Shown here piece by piece: positions 6,388 to 15,594 of a stretch of DNA of 30,624 nucleotides. The translations under genes were made by a program, and so were the position numbers. Location: contig CAJGCD010000013.1 in the NCBI GenBank assembly GCA_904501715.1, positions 1 through 30,624 on the forward strand, written 5' to 3'. The notes below the pieces were generated by a model. It had not been told where the DNA came from and ran no database searches. It saw only the letters and a list, made by a program, of their open reading frames with translations. The stretch is from an uncultured Clostridia bacterium. Lineage in GTDB: Bacteria > Bacillota > Clostridia > Oscillospirales > CAG-272. Each line of letters opens with the position of its first letter. The stretch's first letter is position 1.

Positions 6388-7980
6388 ATGAAAAGAGTAA
6401 TTTCGCTTATTCTTGTTTTCTGCTTTATAGCGCTTGCTTTGGTTGCCTGCGGAAACAAGAAGGGTAATGAAACCTCAGCCTCAAGCTCTTCCACTTCCGG
6501 AACCAAGGCTACCAACAAGTACGGCGAAGAGGTGCTTGATGAGACCATTAACTGGGATGAAGTAGACTGCGAGGGTGAGACTGTTAACATTCTCTGACGT
6601 ACAGGCTATGAGTACGAAAGAGAGTTCGGTCTTGAGGAGGTCGACGAGGCTGACGAGGTCGATATGAAGATACTTGCCAGAAACGACATCGTTACCTCTG
6701 AGCTTAACGTTAATTTCAACGTTTACAAGGAGACCGCAAACGACTACGACGCGCTGAGAGACCACTTTGTTAATCTCGTACAGACCGACTATCTTGAGCA
6801 GACACATACCTATGACGTCGTTGCTCACTTCGCTTACGTTGCGCCTCAGTCCACTATCCGTGAATGTAACGCAAATCTTCTTGACAAGGATACCTTTCCC
6901 TACTTTGATTTTGACCTTGCTTGCTGGAACCAGAGCATCGTTCAGAATGCAAAGATAAACGACAAGCTTTACTTTGTTGCGGGTAATATGAACCTTTCTA
7001 CCTTTAACAACGCTATCGTAATGTGGCACAATATGAGCCTTTACGACAGTATAAAGGCAAATATCCCCAACGCTCCCGATGGACTTCAGGACCTTGCGGT
7101 AAAGGGCGAGTGGACCTACTCTATGCTCTACAATCTTGCTAACTACTATGCAAATGATTCCGCAGACTCCGAGTGCGGAGATACCTACGGACTTTTCCTC
7201 GCGGGCGGCAAACGCGGTAAGCCTGTACCGATAGATGCTATTCCTTACGCATGGGATCTTGAACTGATAACCACCGATCCTCAGACAGGAGCTCACAAGT
7301 ATAACATTATCGGTAATACCAAGCTTCAGGATGCTATAAATAAGTACAAAGCCCTCTTTGAGTACAAGGGTAATGCTTACACCGCGCTTTATCCAGATTA
7401 TACTAACGCTATATGTGGTCATAACCATTTTGTAGAGGGTGATATACTCTTCCTTGCAGAGAAGATATACCAAAGTAAAGCTATCAACCTTGCTATGCGT
7501 GGAATGAAGGACGATTTCGCACTTCTTCCCCTTCCCAAGCTTGAGAATACACAGGGCGCATACTGCACCACAGCGGCTGACAGCTATACCTTGATGATAG
7601 CTATCGACCACTCCAAGGCTCCCGTTCCCACCAAGGGTAAGGCAGTAAGTGCTTTCCTTCAGTACTCCACCGAGAAGTCCTATGAGGACGTATATCTCTA
7701 CTACCTCAAGGAGATCGTAGAGCCTACGTGGTTCGGTGTTGCCAGCGATGAGGAGGACCAGAAGCGTATAGATAAGTCTATCGCGATCCTTAATGAGCTC
7801 CTTATTAACCTCAAGTTTAATTTTTGGACTATTTACAGTCCTCTCATAGGCGACGCAGTTCACCTCTTTAGAGACGCGTGCGCAGAGGGTAAGCAGATAG
7901 ACGCTGTTTACAGAGAGACACAGGATATCTTTGACAAAGCTATAAAGGACAACGACATCTGGCTCGGTCTTGTTAGCTGA
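6388..7980 (+). pseudogene. ABC-type solute-binding lipoprotein with an in-frame TGA
   Basis: Read through, the frame gives 530 codons. A signal peptide ends in the lipobox LVAC (lipid Cys 21), followed by a Ser/Thr-rich linker. The rest looks like a family 1 extracellular solute-binding protein, with segments such as NDKLYFVAGNMNLSTFNNAI and FALLPLPKLENTQGAYCT. Codon 70 (6595-6597) is TGA. The frame then continues for 461 codons with no other lesion. Neighbouring genes end with TGA, so the codon is not generally reassigned. CGTAC/GTACG (6598-6602, 6612-6616) could form a short stem directly after it. Options are a recent nonsense mutation, a read error, readthrough, or restart at ATG 6664, which would lack the signal peptide. 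No permease genes lie nearby, so it would need partners encoded elsewhere. The substrate is probably a carbohydrate (inference). Confidence 0.78.
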
Positions 7981-8010
7981 TAAAAAGGTTACGATTACTA
8001 AATAAGTCAA

Positions 8011-8039
8011 AAGCACCTGCGGCATTGCCGCAGGTGCTT
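8011..8039. terminator. Bidirectional terminator between converging genes
   Basis: AAGCACCTGCGGC and GCCGCAGGTGCTT form a 13-bp stem with an ATT loop. T runs lie on both strands. It serves the solute-binding gene and the converging GH3 gene. Confidence 0.9.
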
Positions 8040-8044
8040 TGTAG

Positions 8045-9658
8045 TTATATTTCACGTTGGAAATATCCTTTAAGGGATACGGGGTTTTTGGCGGTATGCT
8101 CTATCTCACCAAGGGTCAATTCTACGATAGCCCGTTGAGTGCTTTCGCAAGCTGAAAAAGCGTTGATATACGTTTTAAGGAACGGAAGCTCATATAGCTT
8201 GTACGGGTCGCCGCAGGAAACGAAAACAAGATTTGGATGGCGGAGAATATAGCCGCGCCAGAAGGTCATAATGCCGTCTCGCCACCCGAGTCTGAGAGAG
8301 CCGCCGTAGAAGTCCTCACTGCTGACCTTGCAGTTCACAAATACAGCCGCGTAGTCATCAAGGATTTCATTTATTTTGTTGTGGTGTATCTTGTGATACG
8401 CATCCACCTCATAGCCTCTCTTGCGAAGCTCTGCTTCCATAACCTTGAATTCGGTGTTTTCCTCCGAGAACTGCCCCTGAGGCTCAAGGTAAAGATTGAC
8501 AAGCAATACTCTGTCACCCCTTTTAAGCTTAAGGGGGAGAACCCCGTTTTGGTCGCGCACTATTTTTACGCTTCTCCGCGCTATCTCAAGGGAGAGCTCG
8601 GCAAGCTTTTCCTCCAGGTTATCCTCTATGGAAGCGAGAACCTCTGCTTCGTCCTCGAAAAGACGTGCCTTTTTCTTCAGCTCTATAATGCGGCGCGCCG
8701 CGTCTACAGCTCTTTCGCGGGATATCTTTCCGCTTCTGAGGGCATCCAAAAGGTAAGAATGGTCTTTTTTTGAGGGGAAGAGAACCATATCTCCGCCTGC
8801 GTTTATAAATCCGGGAGCCATATCCTCAAGAGGGCAGAAGGAGCAAGCGCCTATCATACTCATAGCGTCCGAAATAATACAGCCATCAAATGCGAGCTTT
8901 CCCTTAAGCAGATCTGTCATAAGCTCGGAGCTGAATATAGCGGGAGTCATTTCATCCCCGTTTTGATATGCGGGAAGCGATATGTGGGCTGCCATTACGG
9001 CGCTTACACCTGATTTTATACTTTCGCGGTAGACCTCACCGAAGGTGGAGTCCCACTTTTCCATTATAAGACTGTTTACAGTGGTACAGTAATGCTGATT
9101 TCTGTCATCAACGCCGTCACCGGGAAAGTGCTTTGCGGTACAAACCGTAAAGCCGTCCTTCTGAAGCCCCTTGATATGGGCAGAGGCAAGTCTTGCCACC
9201 GTTGGGGCGTGGTCGGATATTGCTCTTATGTTTACAACGGGATTGTTGGGGTTCATATTTATATCGACCAGCGGAGAGAGCGTGAAGTTTATTCCGTTCT
9301 TGCGGAGTATCTGTGCCGTGAGCTCTCCCACGCGCTCTATAAGCCCCTCGTCACCGCAGGCTGCCCAAGCCATAGGATAGGGAAGCTCACAGCAGTGCTT
9401 GAATACAGAGCCGGGCCCATTTTCGCCGTCTGCCACTACAAGCACAGGATATTTACATACGCTGTTGGCAAAGTCGGTATATTCCTTTATTTTTTCCACG
9501 GGCATTCCGTGAACGAACATTCCGCCGGGTTTGCTGTCAAGTATAAGCTTTTTTATTTTTTCGTCGTCGCAATGATATGTGGTCAGGTCGGGGCAGAGAA
9601 GCTGACCGCAAAGCTCCTCGTCGCTAAGACGTGAAAGGTCGAAGATCTCTTTCTCCAT
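8045..9658 (-). CDS. Glycoside hydrolase family 3 protein
   Basis: This 537-residue protein has no signal peptide and is probably a cytoplasmic GH3 enzyme related to NagZ-type beta-N-acetylhexosaminidases. The TIM-barrel domain (about 10-330) carries KHFPGDG at 176-182 and the nucleophile motif SDAMSM with D264. NagZ has KHFPGHG and a nearby Asp-x-His acid/base loop; here His is replaced by Asp, and DDRNQH (184-189) occupies the loop region. Residues about 360-537 look like the C-terminal GH3 alpha/beta domain (DRVLLVNLYL, VFVSCGDPYKLYELPF). AGGAGG precedes the ATG. It lies 53 bp after the PRPP synthetase stop, across a terminator. It may release monosaccharides from imported glycans or recycled peptidoglycan. 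The exact substrate is unknown. Confidence 0.85.
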   Translation of the reverse strand: MEKEIFDLSRLSDEELCGQLLCPDLTTYHCDDEKIKKLILDSKPGGMFVHGMPVEKIKEYTDFANSVCKYPVLVVADGENGPGSVFKHCCELPYPMAWAACGDEGLIERVGELTAQILRKNGINFTLSPLVDINMNPNNPVVNIRAISDHAPTVARLASAHIKGLQKDGFTVCTAKHFPGDGVDDRNQHYCTTVNSLIMEKWDSTFGEVYRESIKSGVSAVMAAHISLPAYQNGDEMTPAIFSSELMTDLLKGKLAFDGCIISDAMSMIGACSFCPLEDMAPGFINAGGDMVLFPSKKDHSYLLDALRSGKISRERAVDAARRIIELKKKARLFEDEAEVLASIEDNLEEKLAELSLEIARRSVKIVRDQNGVLPLKLKRGDRVLLVNLYLEPQGQFSEENTEFKVMEAELRKRGYEVDAYHKIHHNKINEILDDYAAVFVNCKVSSEDFYGGSLRLGWRDGIMTFWRGYILRHPNLVFVSCGDPYKLYELPFLKTYINAFSACESTQRAIVELTLGEIEHTAKNPVSLKGYFQREI

Positions 9659-9680
9659 AAGCTGTTTCCTCCTATAAAAA

Positions 9681-9702
9681 AGGGCAATCGTACGATTGCC
9701 CT
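9681..9702 (-). terminator. Terminator of the PRPP synthetase gene
   Basis: A perfect 22-bp palindrome, AGGGCAATCG-TA-CGATTGCCCT, is followed on the minus strand by TTTTTTATAGG. Some readthrough could feed the GH3 gene, for which I see no separate strong promoter. Confidence 0.85.
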
Positions 9703-9711
9703 ACTTTTTAT

Positions 9712-10854
9712 TTAATTGTCAAACTCCATTTTTACCTGAGTGTCGTGCTCCTGCTTGTGCTTGTCAACGATAGCGTGTATCTTCTTGACGGGGTTGAGCA
9801 GGTCGCTCAGAGAATCGTCGTGATTGAGGGTATCTATAATGTAAGCTACGTACTTACACATATTTACCGATACGTGCCAATCTCTGTTAAGTATCTCGGG
9901 AGAGGTGTAGGTGAGGTTGGTGGTAAACACCTTGTCTATGATGCCTTCCTTATAAGCCTTGTCGAACTTTTCGGGTCCGCTTGTGAAAAGACCGAATGTG
10001 GAGAACGCGAAAATTCTCTTTGCTCCTCTTTCCTTGAGCTGAAGTCCTACGTCAAGCATAGACTCACCCGAGGATATCATATCGTCAACTACGATAACGT
10101 CCATTCCCGTAAGGTCCTTGCCAAGGTACTCGTGAGCCTCGATGGGGTTTCTGCCGTTTACGACTATGGAGTAGTTACGGCGCTTGTAGAACATACCCGT
10201 GTCGATACCGAGAACCGAGGAGAAGTAGACCGATCGGCCCATTGCGCCCTCGTCGGGGGATATCATCATAAGAGAGTCCTTGCTTATCTGCACGTCGGGA
10301 ACAGCGCGCAGAAGAGCCTTTATCATCTGATAAGAAGGTCTTACGTTATCAAAGCCCGAAAGGGGGATAGCGTTCTGAACTCTGGGGTCGTGAGCGTCAA
10401 ATGTAATGATGTTGGTAACGCCTATATTTACCAGCTCCTGAAGCATAAGAGCACAGTCGAGAGATTCGCGACTGGAGCGCTTGTGCTGTCTGCCCTCGTA
10501 AAGCATAGGCATAATTACCGTAATTCTTCTTGCCTTACCAGCGTTGGCTGCGATTATACGCTTAAGGTCTGCGTAGTGGTCATCGGGGCTCATAGGAACC
10601 TCTCTGCCGTACATCTTGTAGGTGACGCTGTAGTTGAACACGTCCGAGATAATGTAAAGGTCGTGTCCGCGAAGCGACTCGTGGAGGAGTCCCTTTCCCT
10701 CACCCGTGCCGAATCTGGGGCATTCCGCGCTTACCAAAAAGGTACTGTCACCGCTGTTGCGCCAATCCTTCAAATAGTAGTCTACCTGTGAAGCGAAGTC
10801 CTCACATCCGCGCATTCCTATAACGCTAAGCTTTGCAAATTCTGCTTCCCTCAT
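9712..10854 (-). CDS. prs: Ribose-phosphate pyrophosphokinase (PRPP synthetase), long form
   Basis: The enzyme makes PRPP from ribose-5-phosphate and ATP for nucleotide, His and Trp synthesis. The PRPP-binding loop is visible as VIVVDDMISSGESM. The ATP/metal segment corresponds to DAHDPRVQ, and the RQ-rich flexible loop is YEGRQHKRSSRESLD. With 380 residues it is about 60 longer than classical Prs and clearly divergent from it, with extra sequence at both ends (the C-terminus has NPVKKIHAIVDKHKQEHD). I chose the ATG at 10854; a frame from TTG at 10875 is possible, but GAGAGGAAGG sits before the ATG. It has its own promoter and terminator. The assignment is good, but whether it is the housekeeping copy cannot be told. 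Confidence 0.85.
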   Translation of the reverse strand: MREAEFAKLSVIGMRGCEDFASQVDYYLKDWRNSGDSTFLVSAECPRFGTGEGKGLLHESLRGHDLYIISDVFNYSVTYKMYGREVPMSPDDHYADLKRIIAANAGKARRITVIMPMLYEGRQHKRSSRESLDCALMLQELVNIGVTNIITFDAHDPRVQNAIPLSGFDNVRPSYQMIKALLRAVPDVQISKDSLMMISPDEGAMGRSVYFSSVLGIDTGMFYKRRNYSIVVNGRNPIEAHEYLGKDLTGMDVIVVDDMISSGESMLDVGLQLKERGAKRIFAFSTFGLFTSGPEKFDKAYKEGIIDKVFTTNLTYTSPEILNRDWHVSVNMCKYVAYIIDTLNHDDSLSDLLNPVKKIHAIVDKHKQEHDTQVKMEFDN

Positions 10855-10891
10855 AATAACCTTCCTCTCTGTCAATTTTCAATTGTACTTT

Positions 10892-10920
10892 ATTATAACA
10901 TATTTTTTCGGTTTTGGGAA
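10892..10920 (-). promoter_or_regulatory. Promoter of the PRPP synthetase gene
   Basis: On the minus strand TATAAT (10897 to 10892) lies 17 bp after TTCCCA (10920 to 10915), a weak -35. No convincing terminator for mutS2 is visible between 10921 and 11002. Confidence 0.6.
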
Positions 10921-11002
10921 GAGTTTTGTCCGATTTTCGACAAAAAATTTTATAATTGTAAGGTTGCACGAAAAAAGGGTGGGAATCGGGTGTGAAAGCC
11001 GA

Positions 11003-13387
11003 CTATTTTATCTCTACGACGGTCACTCCGCCGTCTCCCTCACCGAACTGTCCTATTCTGAAGGTGGAAACTCGGCTGTCTTTCTTGAGATATTCCCAAA
11101 GAGCCTTCTTAAGTGCCCCCGTGCCCTTGCCGTGGATAAGGCGGAGGGTATGGAAGCCCGCGATGGCTGCCTCGTCAAAATATTTATCTACCGCGCTCCA
11201 CGCCTCATCCCCCGTCATTCCGCGCAGGTCTATCTCGTCCTTGAAATCGCGGCTTACGGTCATTCGGTAGGAGCCTGTACTCTTCTTTTGACCTCCAGAA
11301 ACTACCTTTGCTTCCTCTTCCGCCAAGCGCAGGTCATCAAGTGCCGCCTTGGTCTTGATTATACCCGCTTGTACGCTTACCTTACCCCCACGGTCGGGTG
11401 TTTCTATAACGGTAGCCTTTTTGCCAAGACTTACTATGATGACCTCGTCGCCCTTGCGCAGAGGTCGGGGAAGAACGTAGTTCTCGTCCTTGCGTATCTC
11501 TATGGGGTCGTAGCTGTCGGAATTTACGCGCAGATGCTCACGGATATCTCTTCTCGCGCGTGCCAGCTCGTCGGCAAGCCGCTCACTCTCGCGAGCCTTG
11601 CGGAGCTTATCCATTTCTTCCATTATATATTCGGCAGAGCGCTTGGCGCTCTCCACCATTGTCTGCGCCTTGTTCCTCGCGTTGTTGAGCTCACGCTCGG
11701 AGGCTTGGAGCTTTTCCGCGAGGGTCTTTTCGGCGTCAGCGCGGAAGGACTCGTACTCACGGCGCATTCTTGCCGCCTCGTCACGCTCGCGCTCGGCACT
11801 CTGCCTTGCCGCCTCCAGCTCACCGAGAATTCTTTCCATAGCGCGGTTTTCCGAGGCAACGTAGCTTCCCGCCCGCTCTACTATGGAGGAGGGAAGTCCC
11901 AGCTTTTCGGAGATGGCAAAGGCGTTGGACTTACCCGGCGCGCCTATTATGAGCTTATATGTGGGTCGCAGAGTTTCCACGTCGAACTCGCAGGAGGCGT
12001 TACACACGCCCTCTGTATCCATAGCGTAGGTCTTAAGCTCGGTGTAGTGGGTCGTAGCCGCGCAGAGCGCTCCCGCGCCGCGTATATCCTCAATTACGGC
12101 TACCGCAAGTGCCGCACCCTCTACGGGGTCGGTGCCCGCTCCAAGCTCGTCGAAGAGCACCAAGGAGCGGTCGTTGCGTTCCTTGACTATGGAAACGATA
12201 GTTACCATGTGGGAGGAGAAGGTGGAGAGGGATTGCTCTATGCTCTGCTCGTCCCCAAGGTCAACGAGTATCTTTTCAAAGACGCACAGACTGCTGCCCT
12301 CATCAAGGGGCAGATGCAGACCCGCCTGCGCCATAAGGGCGAAAAGCCCCAGAGTTTTCAGTGTGACCGTTTTACCTCCCGTATTAGGTCCTGTGATTAT
12401 GAGGGTGTCAAAGTCCTTGCCCAGATGAACGGTTATGGGTACTACCGAGTCCTTATCTATAAGCGGATGTCTTGCCTTTATGAGCTTACAGGCTCTTTTT
12501 TCTGTAAGGAGAGGCTCGCGTGCATCCATCTTCTCGGAGAGCGAAGCACAGCCGAAGACGAAGGCAAGCTCGGTTATATTTTGGTAGTTAAGAAGCAGAG
12601 AAGGGGCAAAGCCCGCGATGCTTGCGGAAAGCTCGGAGAGTATGCGCTCTATCTCGTGCTGCTCCTTGGATTCAAGCATACGAAGCTCGTTGTTTGCCTC
12701 CACCACAGCCATAGGCTCAACGAATACGGTAGCCCCCGAGGATGAGGTGTCGTGAATAAGACCCTTGACCTCGTTGCGGTATTCTATTTTGACGGGAACT
12801 ACGTAGCGTCCGCTTCTCTGGGTCACTATATTTTCCTGAAGATACTTGGAGTAGGAGCCGCTGATATATCTTGCCAGAGTCTCCTTTATTCTTGAGTTGG
12901 ATGACCTTATCTTGCGTCTGATATCGGCAAGAGCCGAGCTTGCCTCATCGGACACCATATCCTCGGAGATTATGGAGCGGTATATCCTGTCCTCCAACGC
13001 TCTGTTGGGAAGCAGCCGCTCAAATATCTCGTCGATAGAGGTATCGAAGAGTTTGTTGGCTCTTATATAGTCAAGCAAGGAGCGCGCCGAGCGCATAAGC
13101 GCCGCGGCGTCAAGCAGCTCGCGCTGTGTAAGCACCGCACCCTTGAGAGCGCGCTCACAGATGTCGGACATATCCACCACGCTTCCGAAGGGGGGCATAC
13201 CCTTGGCATCAAGCAGACGGCGGGCGTCGGTGGTGCGTCTTTGCTTGCGTACTATTATTTCTATGCGGTCGTCGGGGACCAGGGTCAATGCCTCGTCAGC
13301 CGCTCCCTTGGTGGGGCAAACGGAGGCGAGAATTGCGCGTATCTTGTCAAATTCAAGCGTTGTAAGCGTTTTTTCTTTTACGTTCAT
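11003..13387 (-). CDS. mutS2: MutS2/RqcU ATPase with Smr domain
   Basis: This 794-residue ABC-type ATPase is full length. The MutS-like core and clamp occupy about 1-310. The Walker A is GPNTGGKT (333-340), and the signature/Walker B region is LVLFDELGAGTDP (about 408-420). A long charged coiled-coil (about 510-640) follows, then a KOW-like segment, and a C-terminal Smr domain (about 712-794) with DLRGMTGDEAW and LIHGKGTGALK. In Bacillus the protein binds collided ribosomes and splits them or cleaves mRNA, feeding quality control; older work links it to suppression of recombination. It overlaps the recO stop by the four bases ATGA, so the two are translationally coupled. RqcH, which acts downstream in the same pathway, is encoded at 27801-29561. 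Confidence 0.96.
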   Translation of the reverse strand: MNVKEKTLTTLEFDKIRAILASVCPTKGAADEALTLVPDDRIEIIVRKQRRTTDARRLLDAKGMPPFGSVVDMSDICERALKGAVLTQRELLDAAALMRSARSLLDYIRANKLFDTSIDEIFERLLPNRALEDRIYRSIISEDMVSDEASSALADIRRKIRSSNSRIKETLARYISGSYSKYLQENIVTQRSGRYVVPVKIEYRNEVKGLIHDTSSSGATVFVEPMAVVEANNELRMLESKEQHEIERILSELSASIAGFAPSLLLNYQNITELAFVFGCASLSEKMDAREPLLTEKRACKLIKARHPLIDKDSVVPITVHLGKDFDTLIITGPNTGGKTVTLKTLGLFALMAQAGLHLPLDEGSSLCVFEKILVDLGDEQSIEQSLSTFSSHMVTIVSIVKERNDRSLVLFDELGAGTDPVEGAALAVAVIEDIRGAGALCAATTHYTELKTYAMDTEGVCNASCEFDVETLRPTYKLIIGAPGKSNAFAISEKLGLPSSIVERAGSYVASENRAMERILGELEAARQSAERERDEAARMRREYESFRADAEKTLAEKLQASERELNNARNKAQTMVESAKRSAEYIMEEMDKLRKARESERLADELARARRDIREHLRVNSDSYDPIEIRKDENYVLPRPLRKGDEVIIVSLGKKATVIETPDRGGKVSVQAGIIKTKAALDDLRLAEEEAKVVSGGQKKSTGSYRMTVSRDFKDEIDLRGMTGDEAWSAVDKYFDEAAIAGFHTLRLIHGKGTGALKKALWEYLKKDSRVSTFRIGQFGEGDGGVTVVEIK

Positions 13388-14190
13388 TTTTCTTCCTTGA
13401 TAGAATTATAAAAATGGAGAGTGTCGAAATCTCTTTCGAGATGATTTAGCAGATAGGTCTCTGCCGCTCTGCAAAACAGGGACATACTGCGTTCTACGGT
13501 GAGCCCGAAGGCGAATATTCGCTGGGGCGGGGCAGAGGTAACGTATCTCATAGCCTCAAGAGCCGAAGCGTCGAGAGGAACAAGAATATTCCGCGTTTCA
13601 AAGCTGTCTGTATCGGGGAGGGGAAGTCCGCCGCTCCGCTTTTCAAGGCACTGACGGCAAAGCACTGTGCCGTTCATAACGTCAAGCCAGAGCTCGCCGT
13701 CGGGTGAAAAATCGGATTTTGAGCAGTCGGGACACGCCTCAAGATTTGGCATAAAGCCCGATATATTTGCGGCGAAAAGCTCGTAGGTTGCCTTTATCTG
13801 CGGGTAGGGCTTGAGCTTTTTCTCTATGGCATAGAGAGTGTTCAGAGTCATTCTGAGCACCTCCTCCGCGCCCATTTCCTCGCCGCTTATCTCATCGGCA
13901 AGCTGAAGCACGTAGGAGGCGAGGGAAAAGCCGACGATATCGCCGTTGATTCCCGAGAAGCTGTTATTTATAGAGCCCCCCGACAGCCATCTGCAGCCGT
14001 TTTTTTCGTACAGCTCCAAATTGGCGTAGGTAAAGATACGGCAGAGAGACGCGACCTTGCTTTTAGTGCTTCGCGCGCCCTTTGCTGTTATCCACATTTT
14101 TCCCTCGTCCGCGGTGAGGATAAGTATGCGGCGGTCGTTATCCCCCGTCTTTATCTCACGCAGCACAAGTCCGTCCAACGCCTTTTTCAT
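13384..14190 (-). CDS. recO: DNA repair protein RecO
   Basis: The protein has 268 residues from the ATG at 14190. GGAGAG sits 7 bases before this ATG, whereas a GTG two codons upstream would be too close to it. RecO helps RecR and RecF load RecA on single-stranded DNA at gaps. The N-terminal OB fold starts ALDGLVLREIKTGDNDRRI. A zinc-type pair, CPDC (about 156-159) and CRQC (about 184-187), lies in the helical C-terminal part, as in Gram-positive RecO. It follows era by 16 bp and overlaps mutS2 by 4 bp. Confidence 0.93.
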   Translation of the reverse strand: MKKALDGLVLREIKTGDNDRRILILTADEGKMWITAKGARSTKSKVASLCRIFTYANLELYEKNGCRWLSGGSINNSFSGINGDIVGFSLASYVLQLADEISGEEMGAEEVLRMTLNTLYAIEKKLKPYPQIKATYELFAANISGFMPNLEACPDCSKSDFSPDGELWLDVMNGTVLCRQCLEKRSGGLPLPDTDSFETRNILVPLDASALEAMRYVTSAPPQRIFAFGLTVERSMSLFCRAAETYLLNHLERDFDTLHFYNSIKEEK

Positions 14191-14206
14191 TGCCACTCTC
14201 CGTTAA

Positions 14207-15094
14207 TCAGTCTTCCTCTCTGTAACCGAAGTTTCCAACGGTACGGGCGCTCTCGCGCCAGTTTTCCTTGACCTTTACCCAAAGATTTAGATATACCTTT
14301 GCTCCAAAGAGCTTTTCAAGGTCCTCGCGGGCGTAAGTGCCTATAAGCTTCAGCGCCGCTCCGTTCTTGCCTACGATTATACCCTTGTGGGATGCCTTCT
14401 CGCAGAATATCTCGGCACGGATGCGCAGAAGCGAGCCCTCGTCCTTGAATTCCTCGATGACTACCGCAGTTCCGTGGGGTATCTCCTTGTTAAGTGTGCG
14501 GAGTATCTTCTCGCGGATTATCTCGGCGGCTATCTGACGCTCGGGCTGGTCGGTGACCATATCCTCGGGGAAGAACCACTCGGACTCGGAAAGAAATTTG
14601 GAGCATTCAGCCATAAGCTCGTCCATGTTCTTGCCCTTCTTTGCGCTCATGGGAACGAAGGCGCAGAAATCGTGCTTCTCGGCGTATTTTGTTATAGTCT
14701 GTGCCAATACCTCGCGGTCGTACATATCTATTTTGTTAAGAGCGAGGATCGCGGGAATACCGCTCCTCTTGAGGTAGGAGATAACGTTTTCCTCTACCGA
14801 GGTTATATCCTTGCCCGTGTCTACTACGAGAACAACGGCGTCGGCATCCTTCATAGAGCTGTCGGCGGCGCGTACCATGAATTCTCCAAGGCTGTTTTTG
14901 GGTGAGTGCATACCCGGGGTGTCAAGAAAAACGTACTGCTCCTCGCCCTTGGTATATATACCCGTTATTCTGTTTCTTGTGGTCTGAGGCTTGCTTGATA
15001 CTATTGCTACCTTCTCTCCGAGAATCGCGTTAAGAAGGGTGGATTTTCCTACGTTAGGTCTGCCTACTATGGCTATAAAAGCTGTCTTTTTCAT
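14207..15094 (-). CDS. era: GTPase Era, 30S ribosome maturation
   Basis: This 295-residue GTPase binds 16S rRNA near its 3' end and is needed to finish 30S subunits. The G motifs are all present: G1 GRPNVGKS (11-18), G3 DTPG (58-61), G4 NKID (120-123) and G5 SAK (150-152). The switch region has QTTRNRI. The C-terminal KH domain (about 205-290) contains IIVGKNGAALK. AAAGGAA precedes the ATG. It comes 20 bp after ybeY, matching their shared work in 16S rRNA processing. In many Bacillota dgkA and cdd lie between ybeY and era; here they are absent. Confidence 0.97.
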   Translation of the reverse strand: MKKTAFIAIVGRPNVGKSTLLNAILGEKVAIVSSKPQTTRNRITGIYTKGEEQYVFLDTPGMHSPKNSLGEFMVRAADSSMKDADAVVLVVDTGKDITSVEENVISYLKRSGIPAILALNKIDMYDREVLAQTITKYAEKHDFCAFVPMSAKKGKNMDELMAECSKFLSESEWFFPEDMVTDQPERQIAAEIIREKILRTLNKEIPHGTAVVIEEFKDEGSLLRIRAEIFCEKASHKGIIVGKNGAALKLIGTYAREDLEKLFGAKVYLNLWVKVKENWRESARTVGNFGYREED

Positions 15095-15114
15095 TTTCTG
15101 TTCCTTTATGTTTA

Positions 15115-15594
15115 TTATTTTATCTTAAGTCCCATTCCCTCGAGTATCTCGCGCTGTCTTCGGCGCATATCCGCATCCTCCTCCTCGCTGTTTACGTGGT
15201 CGTAGCCCAGAAGATGGAGCATTGAATGTACCGTAAGAAAGGCTACCTCGCGCTCAAAGCTGTGACCGAATTCCTCTGCCTGCTCAGCGGCGCGTTCAAG
15301 AGAGATAACTATGTCCCCAAGGCTTGCCTCGGGCTCGTCTATGGGCAGATAGGTGTGGGAGTAGTCGGTCAAGGGAAAGGACAGCACGTCGGTGGGCTTG
15401 TCTATGTGGCGAAAATCACGGTTGAGAGCCTGTATTCCGTCGTTATCGGTGAAGGTCACCGATACCTCGGCGCTGTTGCGAAAGCCCTCGTATTCAAGGG
15501 TGGATACCACAGCTCTGCGCACAAGCATCTTAAGCTTATAGGTGATGGGAAAGCTGCCTTGGTCGTTCATAAAATATATCATTGTTTTTTTCAT
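15115..15594 (-). CDS. ybeY: Endoribonuclease YbeY, rRNA maturation
   Basis: This 159-residue metalloprotein of the UPF0054 family takes part in 16S rRNA 3' processing and ribosome quality control. The zinc motif H123-x3-H127-x5-H133 is visible in HSMLHLLGYDHV. The conserved TDVLSFPL segment lies at 68-75. The start ATG overlaps the phoH stop (ATGA), with GGAGATAG upstream inside phoH. The length is normal. Confidence 0.95.
   Translation of the reverse strand: MKKTMIYFMNDQGSFPITYKLKMLVRRAVVSTLEYEGFRNSAEVSVTFTDNDGIQALNRDFRHIDKPTDVLSFPLTDYSHTYLPIDEPEASLGDIVISLERAAEQAEEFGHSFEREVAFLTVHSMLHLLGYDHVNSEEEDADMRRRQREILEGMGLKIK

Noticed and set aside
6595..6640. Selenocysteine insertion at the TGA of the solute-binding gene
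   Set aside because: The only stem after the TGA is a 5-bp one starting at the next base, whereas bacterial SECIS loops lie about 17-25 bases downstream. The protein class also has no known need for selenocysteine.
6481..8055. A 524-codon minus-strand frame over the solute-binding gene
   Set aside because: Antisense shadow. It also runs through the bidirectional terminator at 8011-8039.
10883..12745. A 620-codon plus-strand frame over mutS2
   Set aside because: The minus-strand MutS2 has intact motifs along the whole region. The opposite frame has no recognisable domain and no start signals.
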